DNA of 45,232 nt from DATHGT01 sp035317605 (GTDB lineage Bacteria > Methylomirabilota > Methylomirabilia > Rokubacteriales > CSP1-6), in the NCBI GenBank assembly GCA_035317605.1, contig DATHGT010000216.1, positions 1 through 45,232 of the forward strand, read 5' to 3'. The stretch's first letter is position 1. Each line of letters begins with the position of its first letter. Made by a program: the position numbers and the translations under genes. Below, piece after piece: positions 1-7,605 of the stretch. The notes under the pieces are model-generated. The model had not been told where the DNA came from and ran no database searches. It saw nothing but the letters and a program-made list of their open reading frames with translations.

Positions 1-872
1 ACCACGAGGTCGTCGGTGGTCACCGGCGACGCGGTGGCGCCCTCGGCCACCGCGTGGACCTTCGAGCCCAGGGCCCGGCGGAGGATGACCGAGAGGTCGG
101 CCCCGCTCATGCCCCCCATCAGCGGCAGGATCTTTCGGTAGTCGATGGACGCGAACAGCGGATGCCCGGCCTGGCGCTCGGTCCGGGCCCGGATCAGCTC
201 CAGGACCTCCTGCTGGCCGGCGGCGTCGGGCAGCGGGACCTCGACGAGGTGATCCATGCGGCCGGGGGCGACCAGCGCCGGGTCCAGGACGTCGGTGCGG
301 CTGGTCGACCCGACGACCAGGATGCGCGCGGTGGGATCGATGCCGTCGAACTTCTCACACAGTGCGGCGACCAGCCGGGCGCTGGCCTCCCGCGCTTGGG
401 CCGGCGGCAACAGGTGCTCGAGCGACAGCGCGTCGACCTCGTCGAGCAACAGCACCGCCGGGCCTTCGCCGATGGCGATCCGGAGCGTTTCCTGGAGCAG
501 CTCACCGGTGTTGGCGCCGAACTTCGAGGTGATGTTGCCGAGCTTGAGGTGGTAGAAGATCGCCTCGGCCGCGCCGGCCAGCGCGCGGGCCAGCGTGGCC
601 TTGCCGGTGCCCGGCGGCCCGTAGAGCAGCACGCCGCGGGGCGGCGTGATGCCCCACTCGGCGTAGAGCTGGGGGTTGGTGAGGGCGGAGGCGAAGCCGC
701 GGAGCAGGCTCTTGGCGTGGGCCAGACCGCCCACGTCGTCGAACGACACCGTCGGGCGGATCTTGGTCTCGATGCGGCCGGTGAGGTCGCCGTACTTCTC
801 GCCGAGCTTGGAGAACACGTCCTCCAGCCGTCGCTGGAGCGCCCAGTGGAGATCGTCGGTGTCGGGCGCCAC
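1..872 (-). CDS. AAA+ ATPase (FtsH/CDC48-like AAA module), truncated at window edge
   Basis: About 290 residues are visible from a GTG start at 872; the C-terminus lies beyond the left edge. The order is a short N-terminal helix, then an AAA core with Walker A GPPGTGKAT (near residue 90), Walker B LLLDEVDAL and a second region of homology (LDPALVAPGRMDHL). Such proteins couple ATP hydrolysis to protein unfolding or remodelling, usually as hexamers. Several key positions are changed. The Thr/Ser right after the Walker A lysine is Ala, the sensor-1 Asn is Ser (VVGSTS), and the second arginine finger position (GRFDR in typical members) is His. It starts 2 nt after the stop of the DUF151 gene, so the two are probably cotranscribed. 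The substrate is unknown and no protease domain is visible in the part present. Confidence 0.8.
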   Translation of the reverse strand, partial: MAPDTDDLHWALQRRLEDVFSKLGEKYGDLTGRIETKIRPTVSFDDVGGLAHAKSLLRGFASALTNPQLYAEWGITPPRGVLLYGPPGTGKATLARALAGAAEAIFYHLKLGNITSKFGANTGELLQETLRIAIGEGPAVLLLDEVDALSLEHLLPPAQAREASARLVAALCEKFDGIDPTARILVVGSTSRTDVLDPALVAPGRMDHLVEVPLPDAAGQQEVLELIRARTERQAGHPLFASIDYRKILPLMGGMSGADLSVILRRALGSKVHAVAEGATASPVTTDDLV

Positions 873-874
873 GG

Positions 875-1399
875 TCAGATCCTCGGACCCGACGGACCGG
901 GCGGCGCGGACTTGTCGAACACGCGGTCCTCGACGAGGATCGGCACCTTGGCGCGAATCGCGAGCGCGATGGCGTCCGAGGGGCGGGCGTCGAGCGTGAA
1001 GGTCGTGCCCGGCGCGGTGAGCTGGAGCGTCGCGTAGTACACGTCGTCACGCAGGTCGGTGATGACCACGCGGGTGACCTGGACGTTGAGGCGGCCGAAC
1101 AGGGTCAGGAACAGATCGTGAGTCAGCGGGCGCGGCGGGGTCACGCCCTGGAGCGGCACCGCGATACCCGTCGCTTCCGCGGCGCCGATCATCATCACGA
1201 AGTGCCGCTTGTCGCGCTTGCCTTCGAGCACCACCGCGGGCGTCTGCGTGCGCGGATCGAGCGCGACCCCGACGACCTCGACCTCCTGGGGGCCGGTGGC
1301 CTTGGGCGCGGGCGGCGGGGCGCCGTCGCGGGCGCCGGCGGCCGTGGCCAGCATGAGCGTGACCAGCACGACGACGAGGACGCGACTGCGCAGGGTCAT
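875..1399 (-). CDS. DUF151 / bifunctional nuclease (BFN) domain protein, exported
   Basis: This is a 174-residue protein. The ATG at 1399 is preceded by AGGAG at a good distance, so it is preferred over the in-frame TTG 36 nt upstream. Residues 1-23 form a signal peptide (two Arg, a Leu/Val-rich core, then ATAAGA before the mature RDGAPPP segment). The rest is a DUF151 domain: VEVVGVALDPRTQTPAVVLE, a HFVMMIG strand, a central VQVTRVVITDL segment and the conserved LDARPSDAIALAIRAKVPI block. The family is named for plant bifunctional nucleases, but the bacterial function is poorly defined. An exported version is somewhat unusual. It lies 55 nt downstream of the MFS gene and 2 nt upstream of the AAA ATPase. 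Family assignment is secure; function is not. Confidence 0.85.
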   Translation of the reverse strand: MTLRSRVLVVVLVTLMLATAAGARDGAPPPAPKATGPQEVEVVGVALDPRTQTPAVVLEGKRDKRHFVMMIGAAEATGIAVPLQGVTPPRPLTHDLFLTLFGRLNVQVTRVVITDLRDDVYYATLQLTAPGTTFTLDARPSDAIALAIRAKVPILVEDRVFDKSAPPGPSGPRI

Positions 1400-1435
1400 G
1401 ATGCGGCTCCTGGGAGGCAGAATCGATCCGGACAA

Positions 1436-1441
1436 AGTATA
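1436..1441 (-). promoter_or_regulatory. Possible -10 box (TATACT) for the DUF151 gene
   Basis: TATACT reads leftward 36 nt upstream of the DUF151 ATG, in the gap after the MFS stop codon. The -35 position (about 1459-1464) reads TCGGAC, a weak match, and lies inside the 3' end of the MFS gene. It would give an internal promoter for the DUF151-AAA pair. Confidence 0.4.
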
Positions 1442-1454
1442 GTCCGACGGAGCC

Positions 1455-2651
1455 TCACGTCCGAGCGCCGTGCGGGTGCGGGTGGTCGTCGCGTACGCCG
1501 AGGCTGAGGATGGCGCCGACGAGGAGCAGGCCGGCGAGCGCTGACCAGGTCACGCCGTAGCCGAACCTATGGGCCACCCCGCCGAACAGGAACGCGCCGC
1601 TGGAGTTCCCGATGAGGAACACCGCGCTGAAGACGCCGATGACGGTGCCGCGGCGCGCCTCGTGGGCCTGGTCGGCGACGAGGGCGGCCAGCCCCGGATA
1701 GAGGAAGCCGTGCGAGACGCCGCCGATCAGTCCGGCCACGAAGAAGACCGGCAGGGGCGGGAGGCCGTGAATGCGCGTGATCAGGAACGCGAGCGCGGCG
1801 AGGAGGCCCACGGCTAAGGCCTGGAGGAACATCGACGGCACGATGACGGCCCGCCGCCCGCGGGTGTCGATCCAGTGGCCGGCCACCACCCGCACGGCCA
1901 TGGCCGCGCACGCGTACGCGATGTAGAAGAGGGCGAGCGTGCGCACGCCGATCGACTCGCCGAAGGTGGGCAGGAACGCGAACAGGGTGCCGGAGCCGAG
2001 CCCGAAGAAGACCGCGACGGCCATGTGGCGGTGCCGGAGGTCGCCCAGCATCGTGGCCAGCGACGTGAAAGCGGGGACGGTGGGGATGTCGACCCGCTCC
2101 CGCTCGGTCAGCGTCCACACGATCGCGCCGGTGACCAGGGCGAGCAGGGCGCACGCCGCGAAGAGCGGGCGAAAGCCGGAGCGGCGGATCACCATCTCGC
2201 CGAAGAGCGGGGCGATCGCCGTCGAGGCCATCCCCGACAGGCCGTAGATGCCGAGCGCCCATCCGCGCCGCTCGATGGGGACGAGGTCCAGCACGTACGA
2301 ATAGTTGGCCACGAAGAACGCCGAGAAGCCGAGCCCCTGGAGCGCGCGCACGAAGCCGAGCGCGGTCACCCCCGTGGTCACGAAGGCGAGCACGGACGAG
2401 AGCACGACGAGGGCGACGCCGAGCAGCATGAACGGGCGCCGGCCGAGCGCGTCGACCCAGGGACCGACCAGCGGCTGGCAGAGGATACCGACCGCGCTGT
2501 AGGTCCCCATCACGACCCCGACCGCCACCTCGGTGCCGCCCAGGCGCTGGACGTGGAGCGGGAGGAGCACGAAGCAGTTGAGGCTCGCGAAGAAGAAGAA
2601 GCTGGCCGCCGTCGCCTTGAGGAACGCCTGCTGCGTTAGAATCGCCGGCAC
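1455..2651 (-). CDS. Major facilitator superfamily transporter
   Basis: This 398-residue polytopic membrane protein has about 12 hydrophobic segments, the usual MFS length. The loop between TM2 and TM3 carries the MFS motif A variant PLVGPWVDALGRRPFM (residues about 60-75), and a second-half copy reads GHWIDTRGRRAVIV. The pattern fits the drug/metabolite proton antiporter-like MFS_1 family; the substrate cannot be told. The start is GTG at 2651 with no Shine-Dalgarno sequence. GATAAT lies 5 nt upstream, suggesting a leaderless mRNA. It is divergent from the hotdog gene with only 30 bp between start codons, so the two share a promoter region. Confidence 0.9.
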   Translation of the reverse strand: MPAILTQQAFLKATAASFFFFASLNCFVLLPLHVQRLGGTEVAVGVVMGTYSAVGILCQPLVGPWVDALGRRPFMLLGVALVVLSSVLAFVTTGVTALGFVRALQGLGFSAFFVANYSYVLDLVPIERRGWALGIYGLSGMASTAIAPLFGEMVIRRSGFRPLFAACALLALVTGAIVWTLTERERVDIPTVPAFTSLATMLGDLRHRHMAVAVFFGLGSGTLFAFLPTFGESIGVRTLALFYIAYACAAMAVRVVAGHWIDTRGRRAVIVPSMFLQALAVGLLAALAFLITRIHGLPPLPVFFVAGLIGGVSHGFLYPGLAALVADQAHEARRGTVIGVFSAVFLIGNSSGAFLFGGVAHRFGYGVTWSALAGLLLVGAILSLGVRDDHPHPHGART

Positions 2652-2681
2652 GCGCGATTATCCCATGACGATATTCGTACG
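2652..2681. promoter_or_regulatory. 30-bp divergent promoter region with two back-to-back -10-like boxes
   Basis: The leftward strand has GATAAT (2662-2657) ending 5 nt before the MFS GTG. The rightward strand has GATATT (2670-2675) ending 6 nt before the hotdog GTG. No ribosome binding site fits either gene. The -35 regions would lie inside the opposite gene. This arrangement predicts leaderless transcripts in both directions. Confidence 0.5.
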
Positions 2682-3539
2682 GTGATCACGCTCGACTCCG
2701 TCCTGCGCGCGGGCCTGACACGGCGGGGCGACGCCTGCAGTCTCACCCTCGACCCCCGGCTGTCCGGACTCCCCGACACCGCCCACGGCGGCAGCGTGCT
2801 CGCCGCCTTCCACGCCCTCGCGAAGGTCGACGGCGCCCCGCGGGTGCTCGGAACCTATCGCAAGCGCGTGCCGCTCGACACCGCGCTGCGGGTGACGCTG
2901 ACGTCCGACGGCGGCGACACGGTGTGCCGGCTCGTCGATCACACCGGCACCGTGCTCGTCGATGGTGGAGTAGAGTCCGCCGGCGTCGCCCTCGTCGGGA
3001 GCGGCGTGAGATCCATGAGCGACGCGACGCCGGCGGACGTCGACGGCGACCCCCTGCCCGTCTCGTCGACGTGCGTGGCGTGCGGCGTCGACAACGCGCT
3101 CGGGCTCCAGGCGCGGCTCAGGTTCGACGACGAGCGCGTGTGGACGCGGTGGATCCCGCGCGAGACGGCGGCGCGCGAGGACGGATCGCTGGCCCCCATC
3201 GCGCTGACCACGCTGCTCGACGAGGCCGCGTTCTGGCTGGGCGCCCTGGCCAGCGGCGAGGCGGGCATGACGACCGAGCTGGCCATCACGCTCCACCGCG
3301 AGATCGCGTTCGGCGAGCCCGTCGTGGTCACCGGACGCCGCGGCCGGACACGCGCCCGCGACGACGGACGCTACTGGGAGACCGAGGTCACCGCGTCCGA
3401 TACGTCGGGCGAGATCGTGGCCAGCGCGCGCATCGTCTTCGTCGCCGTCCGCGGCGCCGCCCGCCGTCTCGTCGGCGGATTCCTCTCGCGGAGCTCGCCG
3501 GAGATCCTGCGCCGAATCTTCCCCGCCTACGCGCCCTGA
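2682..3539 (+). CDS. Tandem hotdog-fold protein (thioesterase / acyl-CoA binding type)
   Basis: This 285-residue protein contains two hotdog-like halves. The first (about residues 1-110) has the HGGSVLAAFHALA helix typical of the thioesterase superfamily. The second (about 125-265) opens with CVACGVDNALGLQ, a pattern common at the start of small acyl-CoA thioesterases (C-x2-CG-x2-N-x2-GL), and has LTTLLDEAAFWLGAL as its central helix. Hotdog proteins hydrolyse or bind acyl thioesters; which substrate applies here is not readable. The GTG start at 2682 has no Shine-Dalgarno sequence. The 3' end overlaps the convergent ArsC-like gene by 13 bp. Confidence 0.7.
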   Translation: MITLDSVLRAGLTRRGDACSLTLDPRLSGLPDTAHGGSVLAAFHALAKVDGAPRVLGTYRKRVPLDTALRVTLTSDGGDTVCRLVDHTGTVLVDGGVESAGVALVGSGVRSMSDATPADVDGDPLPVSSTCVACGVDNALGLQARLRFDDERVWTRWIPRETAAREDGSLAPIALTTLLDEAAFWLGALASGEAGMTTELAITLHREIAFGEPVVVTGRRGRTRARDDGRYWETEVTASDTSGEIVASARIVFVAVRGAARRLVGGFLSRSSPEILRRIFPAYAP

Positions 3540-3889
3540 CGGGCGCCCTCGATCCAACCCTTCCAGTCGTCGGCGGCGTAGCCGATGGTCACGCGGTGGT
3601 CGCCGCGGACGAGCGGCGTTCTGAGCAGGTGGGGCTCGGTGAGCGCGCGATCGAGCATGCGCTCGGGAGAGTCGCCGCGGACGTGCAGGCCGAGCGCGCG
3701 GAAGCGCGGGTGCTCGCGGTTGATCAGCGCGGCCGCCCCGAATTTCTCCTGGAAGCGCCGGAGCTCGCCGCGGGCGGCCGGCCGCTCGTCCAGATCGACG
3801 AAGTGCACGGAAATGCGCCGCTCCGAGAAGAAGCGCAGGGCCTTGCGCGTGTCCTGGCAGTTCTTGAACCCGAAGACCTGGACGTTCAT
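3527..3889 (-). CDS. ArsC/Spx-family thioredoxin-fold protein
   Basis: This 120-residue protein matches the ArsC/YffB family in length. The N-terminus reads MNVQVFGFKNCQDTRKALRF with a single Cys (C11) followed by Gln-Asp, as in ArsC-like proteins, rather than the CxxC of Spx. Later conserved pieces are ALINREHPRFRAL and LLRTPLVRGDHRVTIGY, the typical arginine-containing active-site segment. Members reduce arsenate with glutathione or glutaredoxin, but many of this branch have unknown substrates. The ATG overlaps the stop of the PHP gene (ATGA), making it the last gene of the gcv-lipM-pepA-PHP run. No arsenic genes are nearby, so an arsenate role should not be assumed. Confidence 0.75.
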   Translation of the reverse strand: MNVQVFGFKNCQDTRKALRFFSERRISVHFVDLDERPAARGELRRFQEKFGAAALINREHPRFRALGLHVRGDSPERMLDRALTEPHLLRTPLVRGDHRVTIGYAADDWKGWIEGARQGA

Positions 3890-4716
3890 GCCCGCGCGCG
3901 GGCGGCGCGGGCCTGGAGTCCCTCCCACGCGCTGATCGGCACCGCCGGCGTCCCCGGCGGATTCGTGCGGCCCGTGTGCGGTCCGTGGAAGTCCGAGCCC
4001 CCCGTGGCCACGAGGTCGAAGCGGCGACAGAGGTCGAGATAGTTGCGCACCTGCTCGCCCGAGTGCTCGGCGTAATACGTCTCGATGCCCCCGAGCCCCG
4101 CGTCCACCAGCTCGGGAATCATCGCGTCGCGGTTGGCGAGGCCGGGATGCGCGAGCACGGCCACGCCGCGCGCTCGACGAATGACGTCGATGGCCTCGAC
4201 GGGAGTCAACCGGTGCCTCGGCACGTTGGCCGGACCGTCGGAGCGCAGGTAGCGGTCGAACGCCTCGCGCACCGAGCGCACGTAACCGTGCTTCACCATC
4301 ACCTGCGCGACGTGAGGGCGCCCCGGCGCCGCCTCGCCGGCGAGGGCCAGCACTTCGGCGGGATCGATCGGCAGGCCCATCTCGGTCAGCCGCGCGGCCA
4401 GCGCGTACACGCGCGCGGTCCTCGCCGCGCGCTGGGTGGCCAGGAATTCCCGGAACCACGGCGCCTCGTGATCGACGAGATAGCCGAGGACGTGGATCTC
4501 CGCGCCCTCGACGTTGCAGTTGATCTCGAGTCCGGGCACCAGCGTGAGCCCGGGATAGCCCGCCGCCGCCGCCGTCGCCTCCGCGATGCCCTCGGTCGAG
4601 TCGTGGTCGGTGATGGCCAGCACGCTCACGCGATGCTCGGCGGCCTTGTCCACGAGCTGCCGCGGCGTGAGCGAGCCGTCGGAGGCGAGGGTGTGGGTGT
4701 GGAGGTCGACCTTCAC
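3886..4716 (-). CDS. PHP-domain metal-dependent phosphoesterase (RNase AM / 3',5'-nucleoside bisphosphate phosphatase type)
   Basis: This 276-residue PHP domain protein starts with GTG at 4716, overlapping the pepA stop by 4 bp. Metal-ligand motifs appear in order: DLHTHTLASDGSL (residues 4-16), LAITDHDST (about 37-45), LEINC (about 66), VLAHPGL (about 190) and GSDFHGPHTG (about 245-255). This arrangement matches YciV/TrpH-like phosphoesterases, which remove 5' nucleotides from short RNA or dephosphorylate pAp. It sits between pepA and the ArsC-like gene in a translationally coupled string. Confidence 0.85.
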   Translation of the reverse strand: MKVDLHTHTLASDGSLTPRQLVDKAAEHRVSVLAITDHDSTEGIAEATAAAAGYPGLTLVPGLEINCNVEGAEIHVLGYLVDHEAPWFREFLATQRAARTARVYALAARLTEMGLPIDPAEVLALAGEAAPGRPHVAQVMVKHGYVRSVREAFDRYLRSDGPANVPRHRLTPVEAIDVIRRARGVAVLAHPGLANRDAMIPELVDAGLGGIETYYAEHSGEQVRNYLDLCRRFDLVATGGSDFHGPHTGRTNPPGTPAVPISAWEGLQARAARARA

Positions 4717-6194
4717 TTGTCCGCCGTGAGATACGCGAGCAGTGTCCGCACGGCGACGCCGGTGCCGCCCTTGGGCGCCAGCGGAGTGTCGCGCTCGGTG
4801 AAGGCGGGGCCGGCGATGTCGAAATGCGCCCACGGCGTGTCGCCGGCGAACTCCTTCAAGAACAGCGCGGCCGTGATGGCCCCGCCCCCGCGCTGGCCCA
4901 CGTTGTTGATGTCGGCGACCTCGCTCTTGAGGCCTTCGCGGTACTCGTCGATGAGCGGCAGCTGCCACACGCGCTCGCCGGCGGCCTCGGCGGCGCCGAG
5001 CAGCCGGCGGGCCAGCGGCTGGTTGTTGGAGAAGAGGCCCGAGCACTGCGGGCCGAGCGCGACCACGCAGGCGCCGGTGAGCGTCGCCATGTCGATGATC
5101 TCGTCGGGCTTGACGTGCTCGCGGGCGTAGCAGATCGCGTCGGCCAGGGTGAGCCGGCCCTCGGCGTCGGTGTTGCCGATCTCGATGGTGGTGCCGTTCA
5201 TCGCGCGCAGCACGTCGCCGGGCCGGAACGCCGTGCCCGAGGGCATGTTCTCGGTGGCCGCGATGAGCCCGTGGACTTCCACCGCCGGAGCCAGCTTGGG
5301 CAGGGCCCGCATGATCCCGAGCACGGCCGCCGCGCCGGACATGTCGTCCTTCATGCGCAGCATGCCCTCGGCGGTCTTGAGATCGAGGCCGCCCGCGTCG
5401 AAGGTGATGCCCTTGCCGATCACGGCCACGCGCCGGCGCGGACGCTTGGGCACGTAGCTCAGGTGGATGAACCGGGGCGGCTGCTCGCTGCCGGCGGCCA
5501 CGCCCAGGAACGCGCCCATGCCCATCCGCTCGCACTCCGCGCGGTCGAACACCTGGAGCGTGAGCCCGGCCTCCTGGGCCACCTCGGCGGCGACCGCGGC
5601 CAGGTGATTCGGATGCACGTCGTTGGGCGGCGCGTTGACGAGATCGCGGGCGAACCAGGTGGCGAGGCCGAAGGTCTCGCCGCGACGCGCGCCGGTCTCC
5701 ACGTCGCGCGCGGTCCGCCGGTCGGGGGCCAGCACGCGCAGCTCCTCGACGACCTTGTCCGACTTCTCGCGCTTGTAGCGGTCGAACGTATAGCTCCCGA
5801 GGATCGCGCCCTCCACCACCGCGTGCGCGCGGTCGCGATCGGACAGGCGCTGCCCGAACACCTCGATGGCTACCGTGCGGGCGCCCAGGTCGCGGGCCCG
5901 CCGCAACGCGGTGGCGGCAGCCCGGCGCAGGGTCTCGGCCACGAAGCCGCTGCGCGGGCCGAGTCCGGCGATCACCAGGCGCGGAGACGCCAGGGCCGGC
6001 GTGTGGATGTGCGTCACCTGCCCGACCTTGGCCGAGAACTTCTCGGCCTCCAGCACGGCCTTGATCTGCCCGCCCGCGCGCCGATCGAGCGCGATCAGCG
6101 ACGGCGGCCAGCGCTTCTCCTCCGCGTGTAGCCCGACCACCAGCGCATCGGCGGCGGCGCCCTCGGGCGTCTCCCGGCGCACGATCACGTTCAT
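4713..6194 (-). CDS. pepA: Leucyl aminopeptidase, M17 family
   Basis: This is a 493-residue cytosolic aminopeptidase, the full M17 length. The N-terminal macrodomain-like half (residues about 1-165) is followed by the catalytic domain. The two-metal site is visible in GKGITFDAGGLDLK and MKDDMSGAAAVLG. The family signature NTDAEGRLTLADA is intact and includes the catalytic Arg. M17 enzymes form hexamers, release N-terminal residues from peptides and use Mn or Zn. The ATG overlaps the Nudix stop (ATGA), and its own stop overlaps the PHP GTG, so it belongs to the same operon. A link between peptide turnover and glycine cleavage is only suggested by position. Confidence 0.95.
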   Translation of the reverse strand: MNVIVRRETPEGAAADALVVGLHAEEKRWPPSLIALDRRAGGQIKAVLEAEKFSAKVGQVTHIHTPALASPRLVIAGLGPRSGFVAETLRRAAATALRRARDLGARTVAIEVFGQRLSDRDRAHAVVEGAILGSYTFDRYKREKSDKVVEELRVLAPDRRTARDVETGARRGETFGLATWFARDLVNAPPNDVHPNHLAAVAAEVAQEAGLTLQVFDRAECERMGMGAFLGVAAGSEQPPRFIHLSYVPKRPRRRVAVIGKGITFDAGGLDLKTAEGMLRMKDDMSGAAAVLGIMRALPKLAPAVEVHGLIAATENMPSGTAFRPGDVLRAMNGTTIEIGNTDAEGRLTLADAICYAREHVKPDEIIDMATLTGACVVALGPQCSGLFSNNQPLARRLLGAAEAAGERVWQLPLIDEYREGLKSEVADINNVGQRGGGAITAALFLKEFAGDTPWAHFDIAGPAFTERDTPLAPKGGTGVAVRTLLAYLTADK

Positions 6195-6652
6195 GCCCGT
6201 TCCTCCTCGGCCAGCTTCAGCGCGCGGTTGATCATGTCGGTCAGGCCCTCCGTGGTGTCCAGCTCGTCCACCCGATCGATGGGAACCCAGGTCGCTTCCG
6301 CGGCGTCGCTGCCGGCGGCGATCGTGTCCGACTCGGGATAGGCGAGGTAATCGACCAGCACGTAATGATACCGGACGCGTCCCTCGGCATCGCGCACGAT
6401 GCGGTCGATCACCCCGCAGACGCCCACGACGCGGATGCGGCAGGCGCACTCCTCGGCGATCTCGCGGCACACCGCCTCGGCCGTGGTCTCGCCCAGCTCC
6501 ACGAGCCCGCCGGGCAGGCTCCACTTGCCCCACGAGGGCCGGCCGCCGCGGCGCACCAGCAGCACGCGCCCCTCGTGCAGGACCACGGCGCCCACGCCCA
6601 CGCGCGGCGCGTCCGGGTATTCTCGCCGCACGGGAAGGGGCGGCGTGCTCAC
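6191..6652 (-). CDS. Nudix hydrolase
   Basis: This 153-residue protein has a complete Nudix box beginning GGLVELGETTAEAV and ending REIAEECACRI (residues about 47-72). The usual G near the end of the box is Cys, but the catalytic REXXEE glutamates are present. It opens with a GVGAVVLHEGRVLLVRRG strand, typical of the ADP-ribose pyrophosphatase/MutT-like group. Such enzymes hydrolyse nucleoside diphosphates linked to another moiety; the substrate is unknown. The start is GTG, overlapping the lipM stop by 4 bp. Confidence 0.9.
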   Translation of the reverse strand: MSTPPLPVRREYPDAPRVGVGAVVLHEGRVLLVRRGGRPSWGKWSLPGGLVELGETTAEAVCREIAEECACRIRVVGVCGVIDRIVRDAEGRVRYHYVLVDYLAYPESDTIAAGSDAAEATWVPIDRVDELDTTEGLTDMINRALKLAEEERA

Positions 6653-7452
6653 GCGGCTCCCGACAGCCAGGCTTCGCTCGCGTATTTCTCGGCGACCAGT
6701 CGCTCGACCTGGGTCCCCTCGTCCTCAGACAATCCGCCGGGACGGAGCACGAGGGCGTGCTCCGTTTCGAACGCCGTCGTGAGCGCGTCGGCGACCTCGT
6801 CGAACCTCGGCCGGCGGCCGAGCGCGATTTCGAGCGTGGTGAGCGAGGCCAGCGGATCCGCCGTCGTGGGAAACAGCGCGCGCAGGCGCGGCTCGTCGGC
6901 GCCGAGCAGGACCGAGCCGTGCTGGAGGAAGCACCGGCCGCGTCGGCGCTGGGCGCTGCCTACCAGCTTCTTGCCGTCGATCTCGATCTCGTAGCGCCCG
7001 GTCCGCGCGAAGCAGAACGCCGGCGTCTGACCCTTGGCGCGCGGGAGACCGATGATCTCGACGGGCGCGCCGAGCGCCTGGAGCCCGCGGGCGAGCGCGC
7101 GCGCGATCCAGCGATACGCCTCGAGCAGGTCCGTCGTGACCCCGAGGTCGTCGTTGGTGGCCACCACGGTGTACGTCAGCTCGCGCTCGGGACCGTCGTG
7201 ATAGATCGCGCTGCCGCCCGTGGGCCGGCGCACCAGGCCGACGCCGAGCCGTCGGCAGGCCGCGACGTCGACGTGAGCGTCGAGGGCCTGGCCGTACCCG
7301 AGCGATACCGTCGGCGGATCCCAGGCGAAGAAGCGAACCGTCGCCGGGCCCGCGCCGCCCTGCCGGCTCCGCCACAGCGCCTCGTCGATCGCCATGTTGG
7401 TGGCGCCGTCCGTGGCCTCGGTTTGAAGCAAGCGCCAGTCGCCCGCCATCAC
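6649..7452 (-). CDS. lipM: Octanoyl-/lipoyl-protein transferase, LipM/LplA family
   Basis: This 267-residue BPL/LplA fold protein reads from GTG 7452 (an ATG one codon later is equally possible). Key blocks are VRRPTGGSAIYHD (about 74-86), the conserved Cys in TPAFCFAR (C147) and DGKKLVGSAQRRR (about 159-171), followed by FLQHGSVLL. A Cys just before the GKKLVGSAQ lysine is the hallmark of cysteine-dependent octanoyltransferases such as LipM, which move octanoyl from ACP to GcvH. ATP-dependent LplA does not need it. The gene lies directly downstream of gcvT-H-PA-PB, so its likely target is the GcvH encoded at 10436-10828. The final lipoate relay may need other genes not seen here. Confidence 0.85.
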   Translation of the reverse strand: MMAGDWRLLQTEATDGATNMAIDEALWRSRQGGAGPATVRFFAWDPPTVSLGYGQALDAHVDVAACRRLGVGLVRRPTGGSAIYHDGPERELTYTVVATNDDLGVTTDLLEAYRWIARALARGLQALGAPVEIIGLPRAKGQTPAFCFARTGRYEIEIDGKKLVGSAQRRRGRCFLQHGSVLLGADEPRLRALFPTTADPLASLTTLEIALGRRPRFDEVADALTTAFETEHALVLRPGGLSEDEGTQVERLVAEKYASEAWLSGAA

Positions 7453-7463
7453 CCCTAATGATC

Positions 7464-7595
7464 CTCGCGGAATTGGTTGACGGTCTCACGTCGGGGGTCG
7501 AGCGCCGATTTCGCAGAAAAGAGGAGCGCAGCTCCTCTTTTCGAGGACCCAGGCCAGCCGACCCCCGACGTGAGACCGTCAACCAATTCCGCGAG
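7464..7595. repeat. 132-bp element with perfect 37-bp inverted arms
   Basis: Bases 7464-7500 are an exact reverse complement of 7559-7595: 37 of 37 positions pair when read base by base. Pairing stops abruptly on both sides. The centre (7501-7558) carries a second perfect 11-bp inverted repeat, AAAAGAGGAGC at 7517-7527 and GCTCCTCTTTT at 7531-7541. It fills the gap between gcvPB and lipM. The outer arms are less extremely GC-rich than the neighbourhood. It could be a non-autonomous palindromic element (MITE- or REP-like) or an unusually large RNA hairpin. No flanking target duplication is obvious. Confidence 0.9.
7517..7541. terminator. Inner 11-bp hairpin with A/T ends, possible bidirectional terminator
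   Basis: A perfect stem AAAAGAGGAGC / GCTCCTCTTTT encloses a 3-nt loop, so either strand ends in a short T-run. It lies inside the larger inverted repeat between gcvPB and lipM. If it terminates, it would attenuate lipM and downstream genes relative to gcv. The T-run is only four long and the outer 37-bp arms would compete for folding. Confidence 0.4.
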
Positions 7596-7605
7596 CTCCA
7601 TTGGA

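Noticed and set aside
3527..3889. Arsenate resistance gene
   Set aside because: Family match only; no arsenic regulator or transporter in the neighbourhood.
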